A stretch of 64,000 bases of DNA from Bacillus manliponensis (GTDB lineage Bacteria; Bacillota; Bacilli; Bacillales; Bacillaceae_G): NCBI RefSeq assembly GCF_000712595.1, contig NZ_JOTN01000006.1, positions 141,781 through 205,780 on the forward strand. Reading direction: 5' to 3'. Each line of letters starts with the position of its first letter. Position 1 is the first letter of the stretch. Both the position numbers and the translations under genes were made by a program. The notes beneath the pieces are model-generated. The model did not search any database. It was not told the origin of the DNA and saw only the letters and a program-made list of their open reading frames with translations. This document shows positions 24,402 to 32,005 of the stretch, in pieces.

Positions 24402-26039
24402 TTATTGTAGCCCAAGACGTCTTAATCGGTTATATAACGTTGCTCTTGTAATTCCAAGCTGCTTTGCACATTCCGCTTTGTTTCCATGTAACAATCGTAA
24501 CGCTCTTTCCAGTACTTCTTTCTCATGGCGATTCATTTCTTCTTCTAGCGGTAAAATCGTATATTCTTGAATGTCTTTAGGAGTAGGGTTGCTATGGAAT
24601 TCAATCTTATTACTACTTGTGTGGAAAGGTAAATATTCTTTTCGAATGATGCCATCCGTTGCAAATACAACGAGCCGCTCCATAACGTTCCGAAGTTCAC
24701 GAATGTTACCAGGCCAATCATAAGTAAGCAGCTCTTGCATTACTTCTGGAGATATTTCATGAACGGGCCTGCCGTAGCTCATAACAAAATCGTTCAAAAA
24801 GTGATGTGTTAACTCTATAATATCTTCACGTCTTTCTCGTAAAGGCGGGATATATAAACTAACAACATTTAATCGATAATATAAATCTTCACGGAACTTT
24901 CCTTCTTGCATGAGTGCTTGTAAATCACGATTGGTCGCCGCTATGATTCGAAAATCAATCTGCATTTCTTTTTCCCCGCCAACACGATAATATTTTCGTT
25001 CTTGTAAGACGCGTAGCAGCTTTACTTGCATATCAAGCGGCATTTCACCTATTTCATCTAAAAATAGCGTACCGCCTTTTGCAAGTTCAATTTTTCCTTT
25101 TTTTCCTTTCGTGTTTGCTCCTGAAAAAGCACCACGTTCGTATCCAAACAATTCGCTTTCGAATAAAGCATCAGGGATTGCACCGCAGTTAATAGAAATG
25201 AACGGAGCATTTTGTTTTTCGCTTGCTTCATGAATTGCTTTTGCAAACACTTCTTTACCAGATCCACTTTCTCCAAGTATAAGAACTGTCGATCTTACAG
25301 AGCATACTTTACGAGCGAGTTGAACAGCCCTTTGTAAAGGTTTGCTTGTACCTTTAATGACACAAAAAGGATCTTTTGCATCTTTATATTTTGCGACCTC
25401 TTGTTCTAAACGATGTACTTCGTGTGACATAGTAAATAATTTGTCATTTAATAGGATTTGATTCGTTACATCTGTTTCTGAAACAACAGCACCGATCTTC
25501 TTTTCTTGCAAATAAACAGGATTAGAATTAATTAACACAAAGAGATCTGAACGGGGCTGATGATATTTCTTTGTAATGCTTTTTCCTTTATAAAGGGACT
25601 GTAAAATTTCTAAATTGTTGTAATCGAAAAAGTGTGTAATCGGCTTCCCGATAATATCATTTTGTTTCACCGAGAAGATTTTTTCAGCACCTTCTGTCCA
25701 TGTACGAACGCGTTCCTCATCATCGATTACAGTAACGGAGGCATCAGTTGTTTGAATCACTGTGTTATAGAATGCTAGCAGCCGATTATAGTGCATGTAT
25801 AACATCTCCATGACTTGAGCCGCTGTTATTTGATACATTACATCCCCATTTTGATTGGTAATCGTTACGACAGAATGTTGATAACATGCATTGATTAAAG
25901 AAGGAAGCGGATTCTCCTCACTTACAATTGCACATAGAGCTGCTTTAGCCTGATCATACGATTCTCCATTTTGTCGATTATCATCTGTTTTCTCATAATA
26001 TCTCATAAATTCTTTTATACTTCGTAATGAAAATGCCAT
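24402..26039 (-). CDS. Sigma-54-dependent transcriptional activator with PAS domain
   Basis: 545 aa. Residues about 95-205 form a PAS sensory domain (SVTVIDDEERVRTWTEGAEKIF). The AAA+ domain spans about 230-460, with Walker A GESGSGKE, the sigma-54 contact loop GAFSGA (consensus GAFTGA), GTLFLDEIGEMP (Walker B) and R-finger region FREDLYYRLNV. The C-terminal Fis-type HTH is NKAECAKQLGITRATLYNRL. It resembles RocR/PrdR-type activators. Two SigL promoters flank it, one per arm, so it very likely drives both in response to hydroxyproline or a derivative. Confidence 0.92.
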   Translation of the reverse strand: MAFSLRSIKEFMRYYEKTDDNRQNGESYDQAKAALCAIVSEENPLPSLINACYQHSVVTITNQNGDVMYQITAAQVMEMLYMHYNRLLAFYNTVIQTTDASVTVIDDEERVRTWTEGAEKIFSVKQNDIIGKPITHFFDYNNLEILQSLYKGKSITKKYHQPRSDLFVLINSNPVYLQEKKIGAVVSETDVTNQILLNDKLFTMSHEVHRLEQEVAKYKDAKDPFCVIKGTSKPLQRAVQLARKVCSVRSTVLILGESGSGKEVFAKAIHEASEKQNAPFISINCGAIPDALFESELFGYERGAFSGANTKGKKGKIELAKGGTLFLDEIGEMPLDMQVKLLRVLQERKYYRVGGEKEMQIDFRIIAATNRDLQALMQEGKFREDLYYRLNVVSLYIPPLRERREDIIELTHHFLNDFVMSYGRPVHEISPEVMQELLTYDWPGNIRELRNVMERLVVFATDGIIRKEYLPFHTSSNKIEFHSNPTPKDIQEYTILPLEEEMNRHEKEVLERALRLLHGNKAECAKQLGITRATLYNRLRRLGLQ

Positions 26040-26066
26040 AAGCCCCTCCTAAACTGTCAAAAGATA

Positions 26067-26127
26067 TTTACACTATTAAAAAAATTATACACTTTCAATT
26101 TAAATAGTATAAATATTTTTACACTTA
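26067..26127. promoter_or_regulatory. Candidate upstream activator sites for the SigL operon
   Basis: TACACT is repeated three times: TTTACACTAT (26067-26076), TATACACTTT (26086-26095) and TTTTACACTTA (26117-26127). An inverted partner ATAGTATAAA lies at 26105-26114. The cluster lies 135-195 bp upstream of the -24 element, the usual range for enhancer-like sites of sigma-54 activators. Confidence 0.5.
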
Positions 26128-26260
26128 TTTTTTACTAACATTTTATAGCGAGAAAAAATAGTGACTTTTTAGTTTGAACACAAAATTTTATCCCACATAA
26201 ACTGCTTGACAATTAGCGTGGATGAAGAAAAAACATTGATTGAAGCTTCACTCTATAACT

Positions 26261-26276
26261 TGGCATATAAATTGCT
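26261..26276 (+). promoter_or_regulatory. Sigma-54 (SigL) -24/-12 promoter of the plus arm
   Basis: TGGCAT-ATAAA-TTGCT, with GG at 26262-26263 and GC at 26274-26275, exactly 10 nt between. The predicted start of transcription is near 26287, so the ATG at 26286 cannot be the translation start of the next gene. Confidence 0.88.
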
Positions 26277-26312
26277 TTATGAAAGATGTATAGAAATTTT
26301 ATAAAGAAGGAG

Positions 26313-27494
26313 GTGGACACGATAAAGCATTGTGAAGTGTTAATCATTGGTGGAGGGGTTATCGGCTGTGCTATCGCATACTATACCGCAAAATCTGGAA
26401 AAGAGGTAACAATCATTGAGAAAGGAGAATTTGTGAGTGGTACGTCTTCAAGGTGTGATGGAAACATTTTAGCAATTGATAAGGACCCAGGGTTTGATAG
26501 TCAAATGTCACTATTTAGTCAACGTCTAGTAGATGAATTAAGCTCAGAATTAGAACATCCTTTTGAATATAGAGCACCAGGTAGTATTCTCGTTTGTGAG
26601 TCTGATGAAGAGATGGAAGCTGCAAAACAATGGGTAGAGCGACAAAGAAATGCAGGTTTGCCGTTTCGTATGTTAGACCGGCAAGATATACGGCAAGAGT
26701 CGCCTTTTTTTGCAGATGATTTATTAGGAGGATTAGAATGTGCAACCGATTCAACCGTAAATCCATATTTGCTTGCTTTTGCACTTCTTGAAGGAGCGAA
26801 AACATTAGGGGCACAAGCTTTCGCCTATACAGAAGTGAAAGAAATGAAGAAAAGGGAAGATGGTTCATTCGTTGTTGAAACAACAAATGGGAGCTTTACT
26901 GCAAAATATGTTGTCAATGCCGCTGGGATATGGGCTCCTAAAATTGGTGAAATGCTGGATCTTTCTATTCCTATTCAGCCAAGAAAAGGGCATATTATTG
27001 TTGCTTCTAGACAACAACACGTTGGTTCTCGCAAAGTAATGGAATTTGGCTACTTAATTTCAAAGTTTGGTGGAAAACGCCGTGTTGATTCATTAACAGA
27101 AAAATATGGTGTCGCGCTAGTTTTTGAGCCAACGGAGAGTCAAAATTTTTTAATCGGTAGCAGTAGAGAGTTTGCCGGATTTCATACAAATGTCAACAAT
27201 GAAGTGATGAAATGTATTGCAAATCGGGCGATTCGTTTTTATCCAAAGATGGCAGATATGATGGTCATTCGGTGCTACACCGGCTTAAGGCCGTGGACTG
27301 AGGACCATTTACCGATAGTTTCACAAGTAGACAACATTCCAAATTATTATATAGCCGCTGGTCATGAAGGAGATGGAATTAGTCTTGCTGCAGTTACTGG
27401 AAAGTTAATGGAGGAGCTTATTAATGGAGAAAACACATCGATTCCAGCTGAACCACTTCGTTTTAATCGTTTTACAGAAAGGGTGTTGCACTGA
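26313..27494 (+). CDS. DadA-like FAD oxidoreductase, probable D-hydroxyproline dehydrogenase beta subunit
   Basis: About 390 aa. The FAD motif is VLIIGGGVIGCAIAYYTA at the N-terminus, and a C-terminal closing motif reads YYIAAGHEGDGISLA. The fold is D-amino-acid oxidase/glycine oxidase (DAO). In the LhpB-type system this subunit oxidises cis-4-hydroxy-D-proline and passes electrons to the Fe-S and FAD/NAD subunits, here encoded on the divergent arm. Start: AAGGAGGTGG covers 26307-26316, so GTG 26313 overlaps it and the optimally placed codon is ATA 26322. The stop overlaps the epimerase ATG. Confidence 0.85.
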   Translation: MDTIKHCEVLIIGGGVIGCAIAYYTAKSGKEVTIIEKGEFVSGTSSRCDGNILAIDKDPGFDSQMSLFSQRLVDELSSELEHPFEYRAPGSILVCESDEEMEAAKQWVERQRNAGLPFRMLDRQDIRQESPFFADDLLGGLECATDSTVNPYLLAFALLEGAKTLGAQAFAYTEVKEMKKREDGSFVVETTNGSFTAKYVVNAAGIWAPKIGEMLDLSIPIQPRKGHIIVASRQQHVGSRKVMEFGYLISKFGGKRRVDSLTEKYGVALVFEPTESQNFLIGSSREFAGFHTNVNNEVMKCIANRAIRFYPKMADMMVIRCYTGLRPWTEDHLPIVSQVDNIPNYYIAAGHEGDGISLAAVTGKLMEELINGENTSIPAEPLRFNRFTERVLH

Positions 27495-28531
27495 TGAGGG
27501 CACATAAGGTGTTTACTACAATTGATACACATACAGGTGGAAATCCAACAAGGACATTGATTAGTGGTCTTCCGTCGTTAATCGGGAACACGATGTCTGA
27601 GAAGATGTTATATATGAAAAAACATTACGACTGGATTCGTAAGTTTTTAATGAATGAACCACGTGGACATGATGTGATGTCTGGCGCGCTATTAACAGAT
27701 CCGTGTCACCCAGAAGCTGACATTGGCGTGATTTACATAGAAACCGGTGGTTATTTACCAATGTGTGGTCATGACACGATTGGTGTTTGTACAGCGCTTG
27801 TAGCGTCCGGGTTAATTGAAGTGATGGAACCAATTACTACGCTCAAATTAGATACGCCAGCAGGACTTGTGCAAGTTGAGATTTTTATAGAAGACGGCAC
27901 TGCAAAAGAAGTTTCATTTTGTAACGTTCCATCGTTTTTCATGCAGCGAGTTTCTGTTTTAGTTGATGGAATAGGAAATGTTGAAGCCGATATTGCATAT
28001 GGCGGGAATTTTTACGCCATTATAGATGCAAAATCAGTTGGACTGCAATTAACGGTAGACAATGCTTCGCAAATCATTGAAACAGCGATTCGTATTCGAA
28101 ATACGATTAATGAAACACATTCCATTGTTCACCCTGAGTATCCATTTATTCAAGGATTAACACATGTAGAATTTTTTACAGAGCCTACACATGAGCTGGC
28201 ACATGTCAAAAATACGGTTGTTGTTCCACCAGGAGGAATCGACCGTTCTCCATGTGGTACAGGGACATCTGCAAAATTGGCTGTATTATATGCGAACGGA
28301 AAAATTAAAGTTGGAGAAACTTTTATCCATGAAAGTATCGTCGGTTCATTATTTACTGGACGTATATTGGAAACGACATCTATAAAAGAATATGAAGCAG
28401 TTGTAGCTAAAATTACCGGAAGTGCCTGGGTAATGGGAATGCACCGCTTTTTCTACAATGAAGAAGACCCACTAAAAGAAGGATTTCTTCTTATTCCGCC
28501 GATGGAGCATGAAACGGAGGAGGTAACATGA
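27494..28531 (+). CDS. Proline racemase family, probable 4-hydroxyproline 2-epimerase
   Basis: 345 aa. Both catalytic cysteines are present: Cys91 in PMCGHDTIG and Cys254 in DRSPCGTGTSA, so this is a two-base racemase/epimerase rather than a Cys/Thr 3-hydroxyproline dehydratase. With the surrounding oxidase, deaminase and dehydrogenase genes it most likely converts trans-4-hydroxy-L-proline to cis-4-hydroxy-D-proline, the first pathway step. The ATG overlaps the previous stop (TGATG), and its own TGA overlaps the next ATG. Confidence 0.88.
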   Translation: MRAHKVFTTIDTHTGGNPTRTLISGLPSLIGNTMSEKMLYMKKHYDWIRKFLMNEPRGHDVMSGALLTDPCHPEADIGVIYIETGGYLPMCGHDTIGVCTALVASGLIEVMEPITTLKLDTPAGLVQVEIFIEDGTAKEVSFCNVPSFFMQRVSVLVDGIGNVEADIAYGGNFYAIIDAKSVGLQLTVDNASQIIETAIRIRNTINETHSIVHPEYPFIQGLTHVEFFTEPTHELAHVKNTVVVPPGGIDRSPCGTGTSAKLAVLYANGKIKVGETFIHESIVGSLFTGRILETTSIKEYEAVVAKITGSAWVMGMHRFFYNEEDPLKEGFLLIPPMEHETEEVT

Positions 28532-29454
28532 ATGTTCAAAACATGTATACAGCTATCGATGTACATGTAGCTGGAGAAACTTTTCGCATTATAAAAGATA
28601 TACCATTTATGCGTTACAGCAGCTTGGCGGAAGTACAAGAGAAGCTTTCATATTCTTTTATGAAAGAAATAAAAGTATTGCTCCAAGAACCAAGAGGCTT
28701 TGCAGGTATGAGTGGGTGTATTATTGTTCCACCAACTGACTTGCAAGCAGATGTTGCTGTTTTATTTATTAATCAAGAAGGCATAGTACCGTTACATTAC
28801 GGGGGAATTGTTGCTAGTTTAACTGTTTTATTAGAGAGTGGTCAATTAAAACAAAAAGAAACAAACCAATATACGATTGAAACGGTTCTCGGTTTGTTTT
28901 CTGTAACTGCTATTGTAGAAAATCATACAGTTGTGTCTGTTACATTAATAAGTGCACCGTGCCATTTCGTTCAAAAGCAAGCGGCATATACTCTTATACA
29001 AGCGGATTACTTGTATGCTGTTTTTCAAAAACCTGAACAATGTGGGGAGATTGATGTTACAAATCTACCAATCTTAAAAGAATGGATGAGAACAATTTAT
29101 GATACTTATTTCAAAACTAGTGAGGTACAGCGCATTGTATTAATGGATGACTCGCATATAAGTGAGCGGCGCATTAAAACGATTACGTTTCGAAATGATG
29201 AATACATCGTCCGATCTCCAGGATTCGGTTCTACGATGGCATGTTATATGAGCGCTCTTTCAAGTATAGATAAAGATTACACTCTATCATTTATAAATGA
29301 AAGTATATTTCATAGTTCTTTAGTTATACAAAAGGTAGAGAAAATAAAGAGTGGAGATGTTTTTGCAATACAAAGCCGAGGATTTATTACAGGAATGCAA
29401 ACGTTTTTATTAGAAGAAACGGACCCGTTTCCAGAAGGGTTTCTATTAAAATAG
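28528..29454 (+). CDS. Proline racemase-like protein lacking both catalytic cysteines
   Basis: 308 aa, clearly homologous to the preceding gene: IDVHVAGETFR corresponds to IDTHTGGNPTR, EPRGFAGMSG to EPRGHDVMSG, and EETDPFPEGF at the C-terminus. The first active-site motif PMCGH is PLHYG (Cys to His90) and the second SPCGTG is SPGFGS (Cys to Gly232). It cannot use the family mechanism, yet the frame is intact and start/stop overlap (ATGA) is retained. It may be a regulatory or partner subunit, or bind the substrate without turnover. Function unknown. Confidence 0.85.
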   Translation: MNVQNMYTAIDVHVAGETFRIIKDIPFMRYSSLAEVQEKLSYSFMKEIKVLLQEPRGFAGMSGCIIVPPTDLQADVAVLFINQEGIVPLHYGGIVASLTVLLESGQLKQKETNQYTIETVLGLFSVTAIVENHTVVSVTLISAPCHFVQKQAAYTLIQADYLYAVFQKPEQCGEIDVTNLPILKEWMRTIYDTYFKTSEVQRIVLMDDSHISERRIKTITFRNDEYIVRSPGFGSTMACYMSALSSIDKDYTLSFINESIFHSSLVIQKVEKIKSGDVFAIQSRGFITGMQTFLLEETDPFPEGFLLK

Positions 29455-29482
29455 AAATTTAATTTTGAAGGGGGATAAAGAG

Positions 29483-30379
29483 ATGAAAATGATAAGAGGA
29501 GCATTTCCAGTATTAATTACGCCAATGAATGAAGCACAGGAAATTGATTGGGATGGTGTGAAAAATAATGTGAATTATTTTATAGAACAACATGTTGCAG
29601 GCATCATTATTAACGGAAGTACAGGTGAATTTGTTAGCTTAACAAAAGAAGAGCGGATGGAAATGGCTGAAGTTGTATTAAAAGAAGTAAATGGGAGAAT
29701 TCCTGTTATTGTAGGTACGGCAGCTGAAACAACGAAAGAAACAATCGCTTATACACAACATGCTGAGTTGCATGGTGCAAGCGGCGCATTAATCATAAAT
29801 TCGTATTATTGTAAACCAAAAGAAGAAGAGATTTATTTTCATTTCAAACAAATTTCAGATGCAGTAAATATACCAATTATGTTATACAACAACCCTTTTA
29901 CTTCCGGAGTTGATATGAGTACAGAGCTTATGCTGAAAATAGGTAGAGAGTGTGAGAATGTGACTTATATAAAAGAGTCTAGCGGAGATATTCGTAAAGC
30001 AAGAGATCTTATTAGGCAAGCAGACGGAGCGTTTGAAGTATTTTGTGGATCAGAGGATTTAGTAATGGAATCTTATTTAGTTGGAGCAACTGGATGGGTG
30101 TCTGTTGCTGGAAATATCGTTCCGAGAATGGTTACACAAATGTACGAGTATGTTCAAAACGGTGAATTGGAGAAGGCTTGGGAAATCAATGATCGGATAT
30201 TACCGCTTGGTACGTTTCTTGAAGAATCCGGAAAGTATGTGCAAATCGTAAAACGCGCAATGGAATTAAAGGGGCAAGTTGGTGGACCGTCTCGTCATCC
30301 ACGTTTAGGACTTACAAAAGAAGAAGGTGAAAGACTAAAGAATCTTTTGTCACATATTACTGCGAAATCAACTGTATAA
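29483..30379 (+). CDS. DapA-family aldolase, probable pyrroline-4-hydroxy-2-carboxylate deaminase
   Basis: 298 aa from ATG 29483 (GAAGGGGG upstream); the earlier ATG at 29465 precedes the best spacing. TIM barrel of the dihydrodipicolinate synthase/N-acetylneuraminate lyase family: NGSTGEFVSLT near residue 45, a Tyr in MLYNNPF, and the Schiff-base Lys164 in YIKESSGD. In hydroxyproline loci this family deaminates and dehydrates pyrroline-4-hydroxy-2-carboxylate to 2-oxoglutarate semialdehyde. The assignment rests on context. Confidence 0.85.
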   Translation: MKMIRGAFPVLITPMNEAQEIDWDGVKNNVNYFIEQHVAGIIINGSTGEFVSLTKEERMEMAEVVLKEVNGRIPVIVGTAAETTKETIAYTQHAELHGASGALIINSYYCKPKEEEIYFHFKQISDAVNIPIMLYNNPFTSGVDMSTELMLKIGRECENVTYIKESSGDIRKARDLIRQADGAFEVFCGSEDLVMESYLVGATGWVSVAGNIVPRMVTQMYEYVQNGELEKAWEINDRILPLGTFLEESGKYVQIVKRAMELKGQVGGPSRHPRLGLTKEEGERLKNLLSHITAKSTV

Positions 30380-30393
30380 AAGGGGGAAAAGAG

Positions 30394-31878
30394 ATGCTAA
30401 AAGCAACGATTGAATTAAAACCACGTGTTCGTGCATTTTTAGAGAAAGAAGCTCAGCTTTTTATTAATGGGAATTTTGTATCTTCTGTTAGTGGGAAAAC
30501 ATTTGAAACATACAATCCAGCTACAGAAGAGGTGCTCACGGTTGTAAGCGAAGCACAAAAGGAAGATGTTGATATTGCTGTAAGAGCTGCAAAGAAAGCT
30601 TTTGAAACAGGAAAATGGCCTGAGATGACAGCTGCAGAACGTGCACACCTTATGTATAAATTAGCAGATTTAATTGAGGAACATAAAGAAGAGCTTGCTC
30701 AATTAGAAGCGTTAGATAATGGAAAGCCATATCAAGCGGCACTAGAAGATGATATTCCAGCCACAGTTGAGAATTATCGCTATTATGCTGGATGGGCAAC
30801 AAAGATATTAGGACAGACAATTCCAATTTCAAAAGATTACTTAAATTATACACGTCATGAGCCTATTGGTGTCGTTGGACAAATCATTCCTTGGAATTAT
30901 CCGTTAGTCATGTCAGCTTGGAAAATGGGAGCTGCTCTTGCGACAGGTTGTACCATTGTATTAAAACCTGCTGAACAAACACCATTATCTTTACTATATA
31001 CAGCACAGCTATTCCAAGAAGCTGGGTTTCCTGATGGTGTTGTGAACTTTGTCACAGGTTTCGGACAAGGAGCTGGTACTGCTATTGTTAATCATCCTCA
31101 TATTGACAAAATTGCCTTTACCGGTTCAACTGAGACAGGAAAATACATTATGCGGCAGTCGGCAGATATGATTAAACATGTAACACTAGAGCTTGGTGGA
31201 AAATCACCTAACATTATTTTAGAAGATGCTGATTTATCTGAAGCAATTCCAGGTGCATTCCATGGCATTATGTACAATCATGGTCAAAACTGTAGCGCTG
31301 GTTCACGTGTGTTTGTCCACCAAACACATTATGAACAAGTAGTTGAGGAGTTTGTAGCTTTAGCAAAAGGTGTAAAGCTTGGCTCAGGATTAGATCCAGA
31401 TACAGATATGGGACCGCTTGTTTCAAAAAAACAGCAAGAACGGGTGCTACGTTATATTGAGCAAGGAAAGGCAGAAGGCGCAAAAATTGTAGCTGGGGGG
31501 GATAGCTCATTTGAAAAAGGATACTTTGTTCAACCAACCATTTTTACAGGTGTAACTGATAACATGACGATTGTGAGGGAGGAAATATTTGGCCCAGTTG
31601 TTGTCATCATGCCGTTTGATTCGATAGAAGAAGTAATTGAACGTGCAAATAGTTCTTCTTACGGGTTGGCCGCTGGGATATGGACACAAAATATAAAAAC
31701 TGGACATCAAATTGCTAATCAATTGAAGGCAGGTACTGTTTGGATTAATGATTATAATTTAGAAAATCCAGCAGCGCCGTTTGGTGGTTATAAACAATCC
31801 GGTATTGGACGTGAATTAGGCTCCTATGCTCTTGATAATTATACAGAAGTAAAAAGCGTTTGGGTTAATTTAAAATGA
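30394..31878 (+). CDS. Aldehyde dehydrogenase, probable 2-oxoglutarate semialdehyde dehydrogenase
   Basis: 494 aa. NAD-binding motif FTGSTETGKYI, general base Glu in LELGGKSPN, catalytic Cys300 in NHGQNCSAGS, and the C-terminal PFGGYKQSGIGRELG: all elements of the ALDH superfamily (betaine-aldehyde/indole-acetaldehyde-like branch). Position after the DapA-like deaminase indicates oxidation of 2-oxoglutarate semialdehyde to 2-oxoglutarate with NAD(P), the last pathway step. 15 bp separates it from the upstream gene. Confidence 0.88.
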   Translation: MLKATIELKPRVRAFLEKEAQLFINGNFVSSVSGKTFETYNPATEEVLTVVSEAQKEDVDIAVRAAKKAFETGKWPEMTAAERAHLMYKLADLIEEHKEELAQLEALDNGKPYQAALEDDIPATVENYRYYAGWATKILGQTIPISKDYLNYTRHEPIGVVGQIIPWNYPLVMSAWKMGAALATGCTIVLKPAEQTPLSLLYTAQLFQEAGFPDGVVNFVTGFGQGAGTAIVNHPHIDKIAFTGSTETGKYIMRQSADMIKHVTLELGGKSPNIILEDADLSEAIPGAFHGIMYNHGQNCSAGSRVFVHQTHYEQVVEEFVALAKGVKLGSGLDPDTDMGPLVSKKQQERVLRYIEQGKAEGAKIVAGGDSSFEKGYFVQPTIFTGVTDNMTIVREEIFGPVVVIMPFDSIEEVIERANSSSYGLAAGIWTQNIKTGHQIANQLKAGTVWINDYNLENPAAPFGGYKQSGIGRELGSYALDNYTEVKSVWVNLK

Positions 31879-31892
31879 TGGTTATATGAGGG

Positions 31893-31931
31893 GGAACGGA
31901 CAATTTGAATGGATAACAAGTTGTCCGTTCC
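31893..31931 (+). promoter_or_regulatory. Intra-operon hairpin between dehydrogenase and transporter genes
   Basis: 11-bp perfect arms GGAACGGACAA (31893-31903) and TTGTCCGTTCC (31921-31931) enclose 17 nt. There is no U-run (CATTTCAATA follows). It could stabilise or process the mRNA so that the transporter is made at a different level, or be an operator. Confidence 0.5.
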
Positions 31932-32005
31932 ATTTCAATATAGAAAAAATGAAAGCGTTTTATTTTAGTGGGGTTTATACAATTAAGGTGGGAAGAGGGG
32001 ATTGG

